Below, in pieces: positions 1-4,859 of a DNA stretch of 5,007 nucleotides. The stretch is from DASYYE01 sp035946955 (GTDB lineage Bacteria; Actinomycetota; Actinomycetes; Streptosporangiales; Streptosporangiaceae). A program made the translations under genes and the position numbers. How positions within the stretch are numbered: the stretch's first letter is position 1; each line of letters starts with the position of its first letter. The notes beneath the pieces were generated by a model. It ran no database searches. It had not been told where the DNA came from and saw only the letters and a program-made list of their open reading frames with translations. The DNA is taken from contig DASYYE010000526.1 of assembly GCA_035946955.1 (NCBI GenBank), forward strand, positions 1-5,007, written 5' to 3'.

Positions 1-441
1 CCAGCCCGCGGGCCGCACACCCAGTTGCTTGCCGAGCAGCGCGACGAAGATCTGCGCCTTGGCCACGCCGAAGCCGGGCAGGCCGGACACCCGCGCCATG
101 AGGTCCGCCCCCGTGGCCGCCCCCGACCACACATTGGCCGCCTCGCCGTCGTAGTCGTCGACGATCACGCGGCACAGTTGCTGGACCCGCCCTGCCATCG
201 CGCGTGGGTAGCGGTGCAGCGCGGGGCGCTCGCTGAAGACCGCCGCGAGGGCCTCGGGGTCGAAGTCGGCGAGCTCGGCGGCCGTGGGCTCGTGGCCGAG
301 CCTGGCCACGAGGTCACGCGGGCTGGTGAACGCCTTCTCGATGGTCACCTGCTGGTCCAGCAGCATGGCGATGACCAGGGCGAGCGGGCTGCGCGCCAGC
401 AGGTCGTTGGCATCGGCGTCGATGGGCAGCGAGAATGTCAT
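1..441 (-). CDS. HhH-GPD family base-excision-repair-type protein (partial, C-terminus beyond left edge)
   Basis: Reading leftward from ATG at 441-439, 147 codons stay open to the window edge. Residues 27-38 (LLDQQVTIEKAF) match the helix that opens the HhH-GPD glycosylase fold. Residues 118-130 (VSGLPGFGVAKAQ) form the helix-hairpin-helix that binds the DNA backbone. The protein most resembles the short uncharacterised actinobacterial HhH-GPD family (about 180-200 aa), so perhaps 30-50 residues are missing. The hairpin reads LPGFGVAKA where endonuclease III has LPGVGRKTA, so the lysine used by bifunctional glycosylase/lyases is replaced by Ala, with a Lys one position later. The usual catalytic Asp would lie beyond the edge, as would any FeS-cluster cysteines. 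The start is supported by GGAGG (complement of 447-451) with 5-nt spacing. The family call is firm; glycosylase activity and substrate are inference. Confidence 0.88.
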   Translation of the reverse strand, partial: MTFSLPIDADANDLLARSPLALVIAMLLDQQVTIEKAFTSPRDLVARLGHEPTAAELADFDPEALAAVFSERPALHRYPRAMAGRVQQLCRVIVDDYDGEAANVWSGAATGADLMARVSGLPGFGVAKAQIFVALLGKQLGVRPAGW

Positions 442-464
442 GGTGTCCTCCGTGCTGGCACACT

Positions 465-487
465 ATCCCGGCCAGGCCTGCCGGGAT
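465..487. repeat. 8-bp perfect inverted repeat upstream of the HhH-GPD gene
   Basis: ATCCCGGC (465-472) and GCCGGGAT (480-487) are exact reverse complements around a 7-nt centre, which itself overlaps the palindrome CAGGCCTG (473-480). On the minus strand the element is directly followed by TAGTGT (complement of 460-465), a plausible actinobacterial -10 hexamer only about 20 nt before the repair gene's start. If that -10 is real, the repeat covers the -35/-10 spacer, where a repressor operator would sit. No good -35 was seen. It could equally be a chance GC-rich hairpin. Confidence 0.4.
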
Positions 488-536
488 GACCGGGGTTTGG
501 CCAACCTGCCGCCCTCCCCGCATCCCTGGTGCAATC

Positions 537-564
537 GGAACTACTCTGGGGATGCACAACGTTC
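537..564 (+). promoter_or_regulatory. Candidate ECF-sigma promoter (GGAAC ... CGTTC) for the small membrane protein
   Basis: GGAAC (537-541) and CGTTC (560-564) are 18 nt apart. Known targets of the actinobacterial stress sigma factors SigR/SigH/SigE have GGAA(C/T) at -35 and (C)GTT at -10 with about 16-19 nt between, so spacing and both cores agree. Transcription would start near 570, giving a leader of about 65 nt to the GTG at 637. A palindrome CTACGTAG (564-571) overlaps the predicted start. The evidence is a motif match only; such short motifs also arise by chance. Confidence 0.4.
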
Positions 565-623
565 TACGTAGTGCGGGGTGTGGGGCCGAGCCGGATCGGG
601 GCGCCGCACCACACGCCAGCCAC

Positions 624-630
624 AAGGAGG
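624..630 (+). promoter_or_regulatory. Ribosome binding site AAGGAGG fixing the GTG start at 637
   Basis: AAGGAGG is a near-perfect complement to the 16S rRNA 3' end and lies 6 nt before GTG 637-639. The same frame is open back to GTG 529, but nothing of this quality precedes that start, so the short 64-aa product is preferred. Confidence 0.8.
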
Positions 631-636
631 CACCTA

Positions 637-831
637 GTGTCGAGGAACTCAAAGATCGCGATTGCCGGTGTCATTATCGGCCTGATCTTGCTGGTGTGGG
701 TGCCGTGGTGGGTCGTCGCGCTGATAATCGTCGCCGCAATTGCGGTGCCGGTCACCAGCTACCTCATGCTCGACCCGTCCCAGCGGCGCCGGCTGCGCAA
801 CATCCAGCAGCGGCGCCAGGTCGGCCGCTGA
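637..831 (+). CDS. Small two-helix membrane protein, unknown function (64 aa)
   Basis: I do not recognise a named family. The product starts VSRNSKIAIAGVI and has two consecutive hydrophobic stretches, residues about 7-23 and 24-43, split by a short V-P-W-W turn, so a helical hairpin in the membrane is likely. The last 15 residues are strongly basic (RRRLRNIQQRRQ region, 50-61), which by the positive-inside rule puts both termini in the cytoplasm; the tail could touch nucleic acid, lipid head groups or a partner. There is no signal peptidase site or lipobox. An excellent Shine-Dalgarno sequence sets the GTG start. The preceding ECF-type promoter suggests envelope- or oxidative-stress control. 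The VOC gene follows on the same strand after 59 nt, so read-through is possible. Strong start signal and third-position GC support a real gene; function is unknown. Confidence 0.78.
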   Translation: MSRNSKIAIAGVIIGLILLVWVPWWVVALIIVAAIAVPVTSYLMLDPSQRRRLRNIQQRRQVGR

Positions 832-871
832 GCCATAGCCCAACGGCCATGGGGGGCTCTGTGGCCGCAAC

Positions 872-898
872 ACAGTCATGAGGTGACGCGATGACTGT
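872..898 (+). promoter_or_regulatory. Potential hairpin holding the VOC gene's start codon (RBS in loop)
   Basis: ACAGTCAT (872-879) is the exact reverse complement of ATGACTGT (891-898). In mRNA the 8-bp stem would pair the ATG start codon (891-893), while the 11-nt loop 880-890 carries the whole Shine-Dalgarno stretch GAGGTGA (880-886). A folded stem would restrict initiation. A second possible hairpin, CTGTG (859-863) with CACAG (871-875) around a 7-nt loop, uses some of the same bases, so the two cannot form together. Regulation is inferred; only the complementarity is seen. Confidence 0.45.
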
Positions 899-1394
899 CC
901 GCCGTCTCAATCATGCCGTCCTGTGGGTCCACGACCTTGCCGGCTCGGTCGCCTTCTACACCGAGACCCTCGGCTTCGAGGTCAAGTTCCACGCGCCCGA
1001 CCAGGCCGCGTTCCTGCGCGCCCCCGGGTCCGCCAACGACCACGACCTGGGCCTGTTCCAGGTCGAGGCGGCGCCCATCCCGGCCGGTGCCGGGCCCCGG
1101 GTGGGCCTGTACCACCTCGCGTGGGAGGTCGGCACCCTCGCCGAACTGGTGGAGGCCCAGGTCCGCCTGGCTGCCCGCGGTGCCCTGGTCGGTGCCAGCG
1201 ACCACCGCGTCTCCAAGTCCCTGTACGCCAAAGACCCCAATGGCATCGAGTTCGAGGTCATGTGGCGCGTGCCCGCCGAAGACTGGGAGTCTGAGCTCGA
1301 GGGCGCGCCCACGGTGGGCCCGCTCGACCTGGCGGCGGCCCAGGCGCGCTGGGGGGACCGGATGACGGGCGCAGCGGCCGGCTCGGTCACCTGA
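891..1394 (+). CDS. VOC-family (glyoxalase / extradiol dioxygenase fold) metalloenzyme
   Basis: A 167-aa protein of the vicinal oxygen chelate superfamily, built from two beta-alpha-beta-beta-beta modules (about residues 4-60 and 72-126). The opening LNHAVLWVHDLAGSVAFYTE and the closing KDPNGIEFEVMW are hallmark sequences. The expected metal triad is visible: His8, His75 (in LYHLAWEV) and Glu120 (in PNGIEFEV), consistent with a mononuclear Fe(II) or Mn(II) site. The best analogy is to single-unit CatE-like catechol-2,3-dioxygenase proteins, but the substrate cannot be read from sequence; a glyoxalase or thiol-adduct lyase/isomerase role is also possible. About 40 residues after the fold (127-167) are Ala/Gly-rich and less typical. 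The start ATG has GAGGTGA at 880-886 and lies in a potential hairpin. The protein is probably cytosolic; no signal peptide is seen. Confidence 0.9.
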   Translation: MTVRRLNHAVLWVHDLAGSVAFYTETLGFEVKFHAPDQAAFLRAPGSANDHDLGLFQVEAAPIPAGAGPRVGLYHLAWEVGTLAELVEAQVRLAARGALVGASDHRVSKSLYAKDPNGIEFEVMWRVPAEDWESELEGAPTVGPLDLAAAQARWGDRMTGAAAGSVT

Positions 1395-1424
1395 GACCCT
1401 CCTCAGCTGAGGACGGCACCTCAG
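1391..1424. terminator. Interlocked CTGAG/CTCAG inverted repeats; candidate terminator at convergent gene ends
   Basis: The segment reads CTGAG (1391-1395), CTCAG (1402-1406), CTGAG (1407-1411), CTCAG (1420-1424). TCCTCAGCTGAGGA (1400-1413) is a perfect 14-nt palindrome, and CTGAGG/CCTCAG (1407-1412 / 1419-1424) makes a 6-bp stem with a 6-nt loop. The VOC stop codon lies inside the first CTGAG. It sits between the convergent VOC and DUF4235 genes, where termination is expected. There is no T-run, so this would be a GC-type hairpin as in many actinobacteria. Confidence 0.45.
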
Positions 1425-1450
1425 CGGGCGCGACTGCGGGCCGGCGTGAC

Positions 1451-1714
1451 TCAGCTGCCGCCGTGACGCTGCATCCTCTTTGCGGTGGCGCGCTTGGCAA
1501 GGAGCCGGGCGGCCGCGATACCCACGCCCGTGACAATCGCCCAGCTCAGGGCCTCGCCGACCCCGACCTGCAGATCCTCTGGGTCGCTGGGGGGCTCACG
1601 GCCGGTCACCTGCTTCCAGGTGAACTCGATGAGCTTGCGGGCACCGTAGGCGGCGGCGAAGGCGGCCACTGTCCCTACCAGCTTGGTGCCGCTGCTCTCG
1701 CCCTTGTCTGTCAT
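1451..1714 (-). CDS. DUF4235 domain membrane protein
   Basis: The 87-aa product matches the actinobacterial DUF4235 pattern: a hydrophobic segment at about 10-30 (KLVGTVAAFAAAYGARKLIE), a polar linker TWKQVTGREPPSDPEDLQV (32-50) with the family's conserved TGxEPPxxPED core, a second hydrophobic helix at about 54-73, and a short basic tail. It is probably an inner-membrane protein with two helices; its function is unknown. The start chosen, ATG 1714-1712, has GAGAGGAG (complement of 1719-1726) with 4-nt spacing, and its N-terminus fits family length. An alternative ATG at 1744-1742 adds 10 residues and overlaps the DUF3093 stop in an ATGA arrangement, suggesting translational coupling, but its upstream site is poor. 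It follows DUF3093 by 26 nt and is likely co-transcribed. It converges with the VOC gene. Confidence 0.85.
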   Translation of the reverse strand: MTDKGESSGTKLVGTVAAFAAAYGARKLIEFTWKQVTGREPPSDPEDLQVGVGEALSWAIVTGVGIAAARLLAKRATAKRMQRHGGS

Positions 1715-1740
1715 GGGGCTCCTCTCGCTTCGCAAGTCGA

Positions 1741-2250
1741 TCATCCCATGCTGACCTGGTCTGCCTGTGCGGCGGGCCGGGACCCCTCGATCGCGGCAGC
1801 CAGTTCCACCGGGTGGCTGGTCCCGACCAGCCAGTAGGGGGCGGGCTGAGCTGGGTCGCTCACCTCGACATAGACCGAGTAACGCAGGTACGGCCGCATG
1901 AACACATGCGCGGCCGGGTCCGCCCGCGAGCCGCGCAGCGCCTGGGTCTGGGCCCGGTCCAGCGGGGTGACCTCACCCACCGCCGAGATCGGCAGCTCCG
2001 CGGCACCTGCCCCCAGGCTGGCCGCCGTGACCGTCACGGTGGCCCGGCCCCAGACGAGCAGCGCCGCGGCGCAGCCAGCCAGCAGCCCCACATAGACGAG
2101 CCAGCCGAGCACCCCACCGGACCCTGCCACCAGCTTGGCGCCCAGCGCAGCGGCGCCCACGGCCAGCTCAGCCCCGAGCAGCGCCACCGTGGTGAGGCCG
2201 AGCAGCCACCACGACACGGGCGGCCGCAGCCGTTCCTGGTATGCATACAT
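1741..2250 (-). CDS. DUF3093 domain membrane protein
   Basis: A 169-aa product with the DUF3093 signature: N-terminal YQERLRPPVSWW (4-15), hydrophobic segments at about 15-38 and 46-67, then a soluble domain with a TVTVTAASLGAGAAELP strand pair (71-87), the VGEVTPLDR motif (91-99), RADPAAHVFMRPYL (109-122) and a C-terminal SDPAQPAPYWLVGTSHPVEL (131-150). The order (two helices plus a PH-like beta domain) is what the family shows; the function is unknown. M. tuberculosis Rv2698, next to dut, belongs to the same family, so the location supports the call. Start ATG 2250-2248 was chosen because family members begin a few residues before the YxERL motif. The frame stays open upstream to 2349, but that extension is polar, atypical and overlaps the divergent transporter. 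The Shine-Dalgarno is weak (GGTGATGG). DUF4235 follows downstream. Confidence 0.87.
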   Translation of the reverse strand: MYAYQERLRPPVSWWLLGLTTVALLGAELAVGAAALGAKLVAGSGGVLGWLVYVGLLAGCAAALLVWGRATVTVTAASLGAGAAELPISAVGEVTPLDRAQTQALRGSRADPAAHVFMRPYLRYSVYVEVSDPAQPAPYWLVGTSHPVELAAAIEGSRPAAQADQVSMG

Positions 2251-2285
2251 GCCATCACCGTAGTTGGTTACATAGGGGCATGATG
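2239..2285. promoter_or_regulatory. Very short divergent promoter region with palindrome
   Basis: Only 29-32 nt separate the DUF3093 start (2250) from the transporter's first plausible ATGs (2280 or 2283). GTATGCATAC (2239-2248) is a perfect 10-bp palindrome overlapping the DUF3093 start. The A/T-rich hexamer TACATA (2269-2274; TATGTA on the other strand) is the only -10-like element and could serve either strand, giving a near-leaderless transporter mRNA or a leader of about 11 nt for DUF3093. No convincing -35 was seen. This is a weak motif-level call. Confidence 0.3.
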
Positions 2286-3515
2286 GCGCGACGGATCTGG
2301 CGTGCTCCGGTCGCGGCGGCGAGCCGCGCGTGGCGCCCTGGCCGTCCACCCCAGCCGGACCACCCGGACGACCGGGCGTCAGCTGGTGGCAACGTGCCCG
2401 AGGACTGGGCGGGGGAGGAGGCCAGCACGACCGGCGTGCCGGGCTGGCTGGTCCGTGCGGCCGGGTGGTCCTGGCGGCTGCTGCTGGTCGGCCTCGTGGT
2501 CTACGCGGGGCTGCGGCTGGCGAGCGCGCTGAGGGTCGTGCTGCTGCCCTGTGTGGCGGCCCTGCTCTTCACGGCCCTGCTGTATCCGCTCGCGCAGCGC
2601 CTGCGCAGAGCTGGCCTGCCCAGCCTGGCGGCGACCTGGTGCACGCTGCTGGGCGCGATCGCCGTACTGGCCGGGGCCGTCACCCTGGCTGCCACCCGGA
2701 CCAGCGCCGAGTACCCGACCCTGGTCCGCGAGGTGGGCACCACCACCGACCGGCTCCAGCGGTGGCTGGCCGGACCGCCCTTCCACCTCCACCAGACCAG
2801 CCTGCACCACCTCGCGGAGCGGCTGCTCACCTTCCTCAAGCAGCACCAGGCCACGGTAGCTGGCACTGTGCTCAGCGGGGGCAAGGTGTTCCTGGAGATC
2901 ATCGCCGGGTTCGTCCTCATGATGTTCGTGACGTTCTTCCTGCTCAAGGACGGTGAACGGATCTGGGGCTGGCTGACGTCCTTCCTGCGGCCGGAAGGCC
3001 GCCGCCGCGCCCAGGGGGCAGGTGCGGCAGCGTGGGAGGCGCTGACCTACTACGTCCGCGGTACCATCGCGGTGGCCGCCATCCACGCCGTGGTGATCGG
3101 CTCCACGCTGTGGGTGATGGGCGTCCCGCTGCTCGTGCCGCTCATCATCCTGGTGTTCGTCGCCGCGTTCGTGCCGCTCGTGGGGATCCTGGTCGCGGGC
3201 ACACTGGCGGTCGCGGTCACGCTGGCCACCCATGGCTGGATCGCGGCGCTGGTGCTCGTGGCGGTGTTCATCGTGGAGAACCAACTGGAGAGCCACCTCC
3301 TCCAGCCGGTCGTGGTCGGCCGGATGGTGCGGTTCCACCCACTCGCGATCATCCTGGTGCTGGCCGTCGGCGGGGTGGTCGGTGGCATCCCGGGGGCGGT
3401 GATCGCGGTCCCGACGGCCGCGGCACTGACCCGCGCCATCCCGTACCTGCGAGGACGGGGCACAGCCCGGGGCGGGGAGGAACACGTGCCCGGGACAGGG
3501 TCCGCGCAGGGGTAG
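2283..3515 (+). CDS. AI-2E family transporter (PF01594-type permease)
   Basis: A 410-aa polytopic membrane protein of the AI-2E/PerM exporter family. About eight hydrophobic segments lie at 64-82, 84-104, 115-137, 203-221, 261-281, 284-314, 318-333 and 352-380. A large amphipathic stretch between the third and fourth (140-200) is also typical. Family landmarks are FFLLKDGERIW (218-228), AAFVPLVG (294-301), ENQLESHLLQPVVVGRMVRFHP (332-353) and GGIPGAVIAVP (367-377). Members export autoinducer-2 in E. coli (TqsA), and others act in Na+/H+ exchange or are unassigned, so the substrate is open. The first 55 residues are polar, Pro/Arg-rich and non-conserved. ATG 2283 has AGGGG 4 nt upstream; ATG 2280 and GTG 2394 (373 aa) are alternatives. 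The stop is 9 nt before dut, implying co-transcription. AI-2 synthesis genes are not in view. Confidence 0.9.
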   Translation: MARRIWRAPVAAASRAWRPGRPPQPDHPDDRASAGGNVPEDWAGEEASTTGVPGWLVRAAGWSWRLLLVGLVVYAGLRLASALRVVLLPCVAALLFTALLYPLAQRLRRAGLPSLAATWCTLLGAIAVLAGAVTLAATRTSAEYPTLVREVGTTTDRLQRWLAGPPFHLHQTSLHHLAERLLTFLKQHQATVAGTVLSGGKVFLEIIAGFVLMMFVTFFLLKDGERIWGWLTSFLRPEGRRRAQGAGAAAWEALTYYVRGTIAVAAIHAVVIGSTLWVMGVPLLVPLIILVFVAAFVPLVGILVAGTLAVAVTLATHGWIAALVLVAVFIVENQLESHLLQPVVVGRMVRFHPLAIILVLAVGGVVGGIPGAVIAVPTAAALTRAIPYLRGRGTARGGEEHVPGTGSAQG

Positions 3516-3524
3516 GGTCGGCTG

Positions 3525-4034
3525 GTGGAAGTTCCGCACCCGTCCCCAGCCCTCGCCGACGGCAGCGTCCCTGTCCTGATCAAGCGCCTGGACCCCGGGC
3601 TGCCCATGCCCGCCCGGGCACACCCCGGCGACGCCGGGGTGGACCTGTACGCCGCCGTGGACGTGACCATCGCACCCACGCAACGCACGGTCGTGCCCAC
3701 CGGGGTGGCCATCGCCCTGCCCGCGGGCTACGCCGCCTTTGTGCACCCGCGCTCGGGGCTCGCCGCCCGCCACGGTGTGACGCTCGTCAACGCCCCCGGT
3801 ACGGTGGATGCTGGGTACCGAGGTGAGATCAAGGTCATCCTGCTGAACACCGATGCTGCGGCGCCGGTAACCTTCCGCCGGGGGGACCGCATCGCCCAGC
3901 TGGTCATCCAGCAGGTGGCCAGCCCCGAGTTCTGCGAAGTCCAGTCCCTGCCGGGCTCGGCCCGCGCCGACGGGGGTTTCGGCTCGAGCGGGGGGCACGC
4001 CGCCAGCGGAGCGGGCCAGGAGAGCACACACTAG
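3525..4034 (+). CDS. dut: Deoxyuridine 5'-triphosphate nucleotidohydrolase (dUTPase)
   Basis: Hydrolyses dUTP to dUMP and PPi in the cytosol, keeping uracil out of DNA and supplying dUMP for thymidylate synthesis. All five motifs of the trimeric dUTPase family are present: motif 1 HPGDAGVDLYAA (33-44), motif 2 PRSGLA (75-80), motif 3 GTVDAGYRGEI (92-102) with catalytic Asp95 and the uracil-stacking Tyr98, motif 4 RGDRIAQLVIQ (119-129), and the C-terminal P-loop-like motif 5 ADGGFGSSG (148-156), whose Phe152 closes over the base. Motif 5 has Ala at 148, where RGxGGFGSTG has Gly, and SSG instead of STG, both mild changes. At 169 aa it is slightly longer than the usual 150 because of extra N- and C-terminal residues. 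GTG 3525 is chosen for AGGG (3514-3517) at 7-nt spacing. It lies between the AI-2E gene (9 nt) and DUF3710 (12 nt) in one likely operon. Confidence 0.97.
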   Translation: MEVPHPSPALADGSVPVLIKRLDPGLPMPARAHPGDAGVDLYAAVDVTIAPTQRTVVPTGVAIALPAGYAAFVHPRSGLAARHGVTLVNAPGTVDAGYRGEIKVILLNTDAAAPVTFRRGDRIAQLVIQQVASPEFCEVQSLPGSARADGGFGSSGGHAASGAGQESTH

Positions 4035-4046
4035 AGGGAGCATGCC

Positions 4047-4817
4047 GTGTTGCGTCGGCGCCGCCGCGAGGCGGAGAGTGCAGAAGCCGGGCCTACAGCG
4101 TCTGCGGGTGAGCACGAAGAAGCTGAGCTGAGCGGACCGGAGGAGGCTGGCGAGCCCGAACCGCCGCAGGGGCCCTGGGACATCGACGACGACTTCCCGG
4201 CCACCGAGCGGATCGACTTCGGCAGCCTGCAGGTGCCTGCCGGTGACGGCCACGAGGTCCAGGTGGGCATGGCGGGCGAGGTGGCCGCGTGGGTCACCGT
4301 GGTCACCGGCGAGAGCAGCCTGCAGGTGCAGGCGTTTGCGGCACCCCGCAACGACGGGCTGTGGGACGAGGTGCGTGAGGAGATCGCGGCCGAGGTGTCC
4401 CGCTCAGGTGGTGAGAGTTCGCAGGAGGATGGGCCGTTCGGGCTGGAGTTGCGTGCCCGGGTCACCGCCCCGCCGGAGGGCCAGGGCGCCAAGCCAGGTG
4501 GGCTGCAGCCGGTGCGGTTCCTGGGGGTGGACGGCCCCCGCTGGTTCCTGCGCGGTGTGATCAGCGGGCCCGCGGCGCGCCGGGACGACCTCGCCGAGCC
4601 CTTGGAACGCGTCTTCGCCGACGTCGTGGTCGCCCGCGGCGAACACCCCATGCCCCCCCGGGAACTGCTGGAGATCCGGCTGCCCCTGGAGGTCCGGCAG
4701 GCGATCGCACAGCAGCTGGGCGAGCCCCTCGGCGAGGACGAGGAAGGCACGGACCCTCCCCGCTGGGCAGGCGTGGCGCCGTTCGAGCGGGGCCCGGAGA
4801 TCACCGAAACGCGCTAG
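4047..4817 (+). CDS. DUF3710 domain protein, dut-linked
   Basis: A 256-aa soluble protein of the actinobacterial DUF3710 family, which commonly lies directly after dut (M. tuberculosis Rv2696c). The N-terminus is an Arg cluster (residues 3-7) followed by an acidic, probably disordered region to about 42. The conserved part opens with GPWDIDDDFPATERIDFGSL (42-61) and continues through QVQAFAAPRNDGLWDEVREEI (93-113), a VDGPRWFLRGVISG block (161-174) and DVVVARGEHPMPPRELLEI (192-210). The C-terminal tail carries an ELLEIRLP segment and a short acidic stretch. No catalytic motif, signal peptide or membrane helix is seen; the biochemical function is unknown. GTG 4047 is preferred because AGGGAG (4035-4040) lies 6 nt upstream. 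ATG 4042 is nearby but out of frame. It follows dut by 12 nt and converges with a Trk gene. Confidence 0.92.
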   Translation: MLRRRRREAESAEAGPTASAGEHEEAELSGPEEAGEPEPPQGPWDIDDDFPATERIDFGSLQVPAGDGHEVQVGMAGEVAAWVTVVTGESSLQVQAFAAPRNDGLWDEVREEIAAEVSRSGGESSQEDGPFGLELRARVTAPPEGQGAKPGGLQPVRFLGVDGPRWFLRGVISGPAARRDDLAEPLERVFADVVVARGEHPMPPRELLEIRLPLEVRQAIAQQLGEPLGEDEEGTDPPRWAGVAPFERGPEITETR

Positions 4818-4837
4818 CCCAGCGGGCCGCAGCCAGT

Positions 4838-4851
4838 GCCCCGTACGGGGC
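4838..4851. terminator. Perfect 14-nt palindrome; candidate bidirectional terminator
   Basis: GCCCCGTACGGGGC is self-complementary and lies in the 42-nt gap between the convergent DUF3710 and TrkA-type genes. As RNA it would form a 5-bp all-GC stem with a GTAC loop, and being symmetric it would act on either strand. There is no T-tract, so efficiency is uncertain; the convergent position is the main support. Confidence 0.5.
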
Positions 4852-4859
4852 CAGGTCTG

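Noticed and set aside
25..489. Plus-strand open frame of 154 codons over the left edge
   Set aside because: It is antisense to the HhH-GPD gene, which has clear family motifs and an RBS; the plus-strand product shows no recognisable domain.
497..504. TTGGCCAA palindrome in the divergent region
   Set aside because: Eight-base GC-centred palindromes are frequent here, and it has no position relative to a promoter that suggests an operator.
571..614. Possible leader structures GTGCGG/CCGCAC (571-576 / 604-609) and GTGTGG/CCACAC (578-583 / 609-614)
   Set aside because: Short GC-rich stems with long loops that cannot nest; no match to a known riboswitch and too weak to call.
529..636. Upstream GTG at 529 for the small membrane protein
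   Set aside because: It would lie within the predicted promoter and has no RBS; AAGGAGG before 637 decides the start.
1715..1744. Upstream ATG at 1744 for DUF4235 (ATGA overlap with the DUF3093 stop)
   Set aside because: Coupling is possible, but the internal ATG at 1714 has a much better Shine-Dalgarno and matches family N-termini. Kept as an alternative only.
2250..2349. N-terminal extension of DUF3093 to an upstream start at 2349
   Set aside because: It adds 33 polar residues not seen in the family and runs into the divergent transporter; the YQERL motif fits a start at 2250.
3032..3826. Plus-strand open frame of 264 codons overlapping the transporter and dut
   Set aside because: Arg/Gly/Pro-rich out-of-frame translation spanning two real genes; no RBS or domain.
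2379..4253. Long minus-strand open frame (624 codons) opposite the transporter, dut and DUF3710
   Set aside because: It is antisense to three well-supported genes. Its translation is low-complexity His/Asp/Arg/Gln-rich with no domain, typical of stop-poor shadow frames in high-GC DNA.
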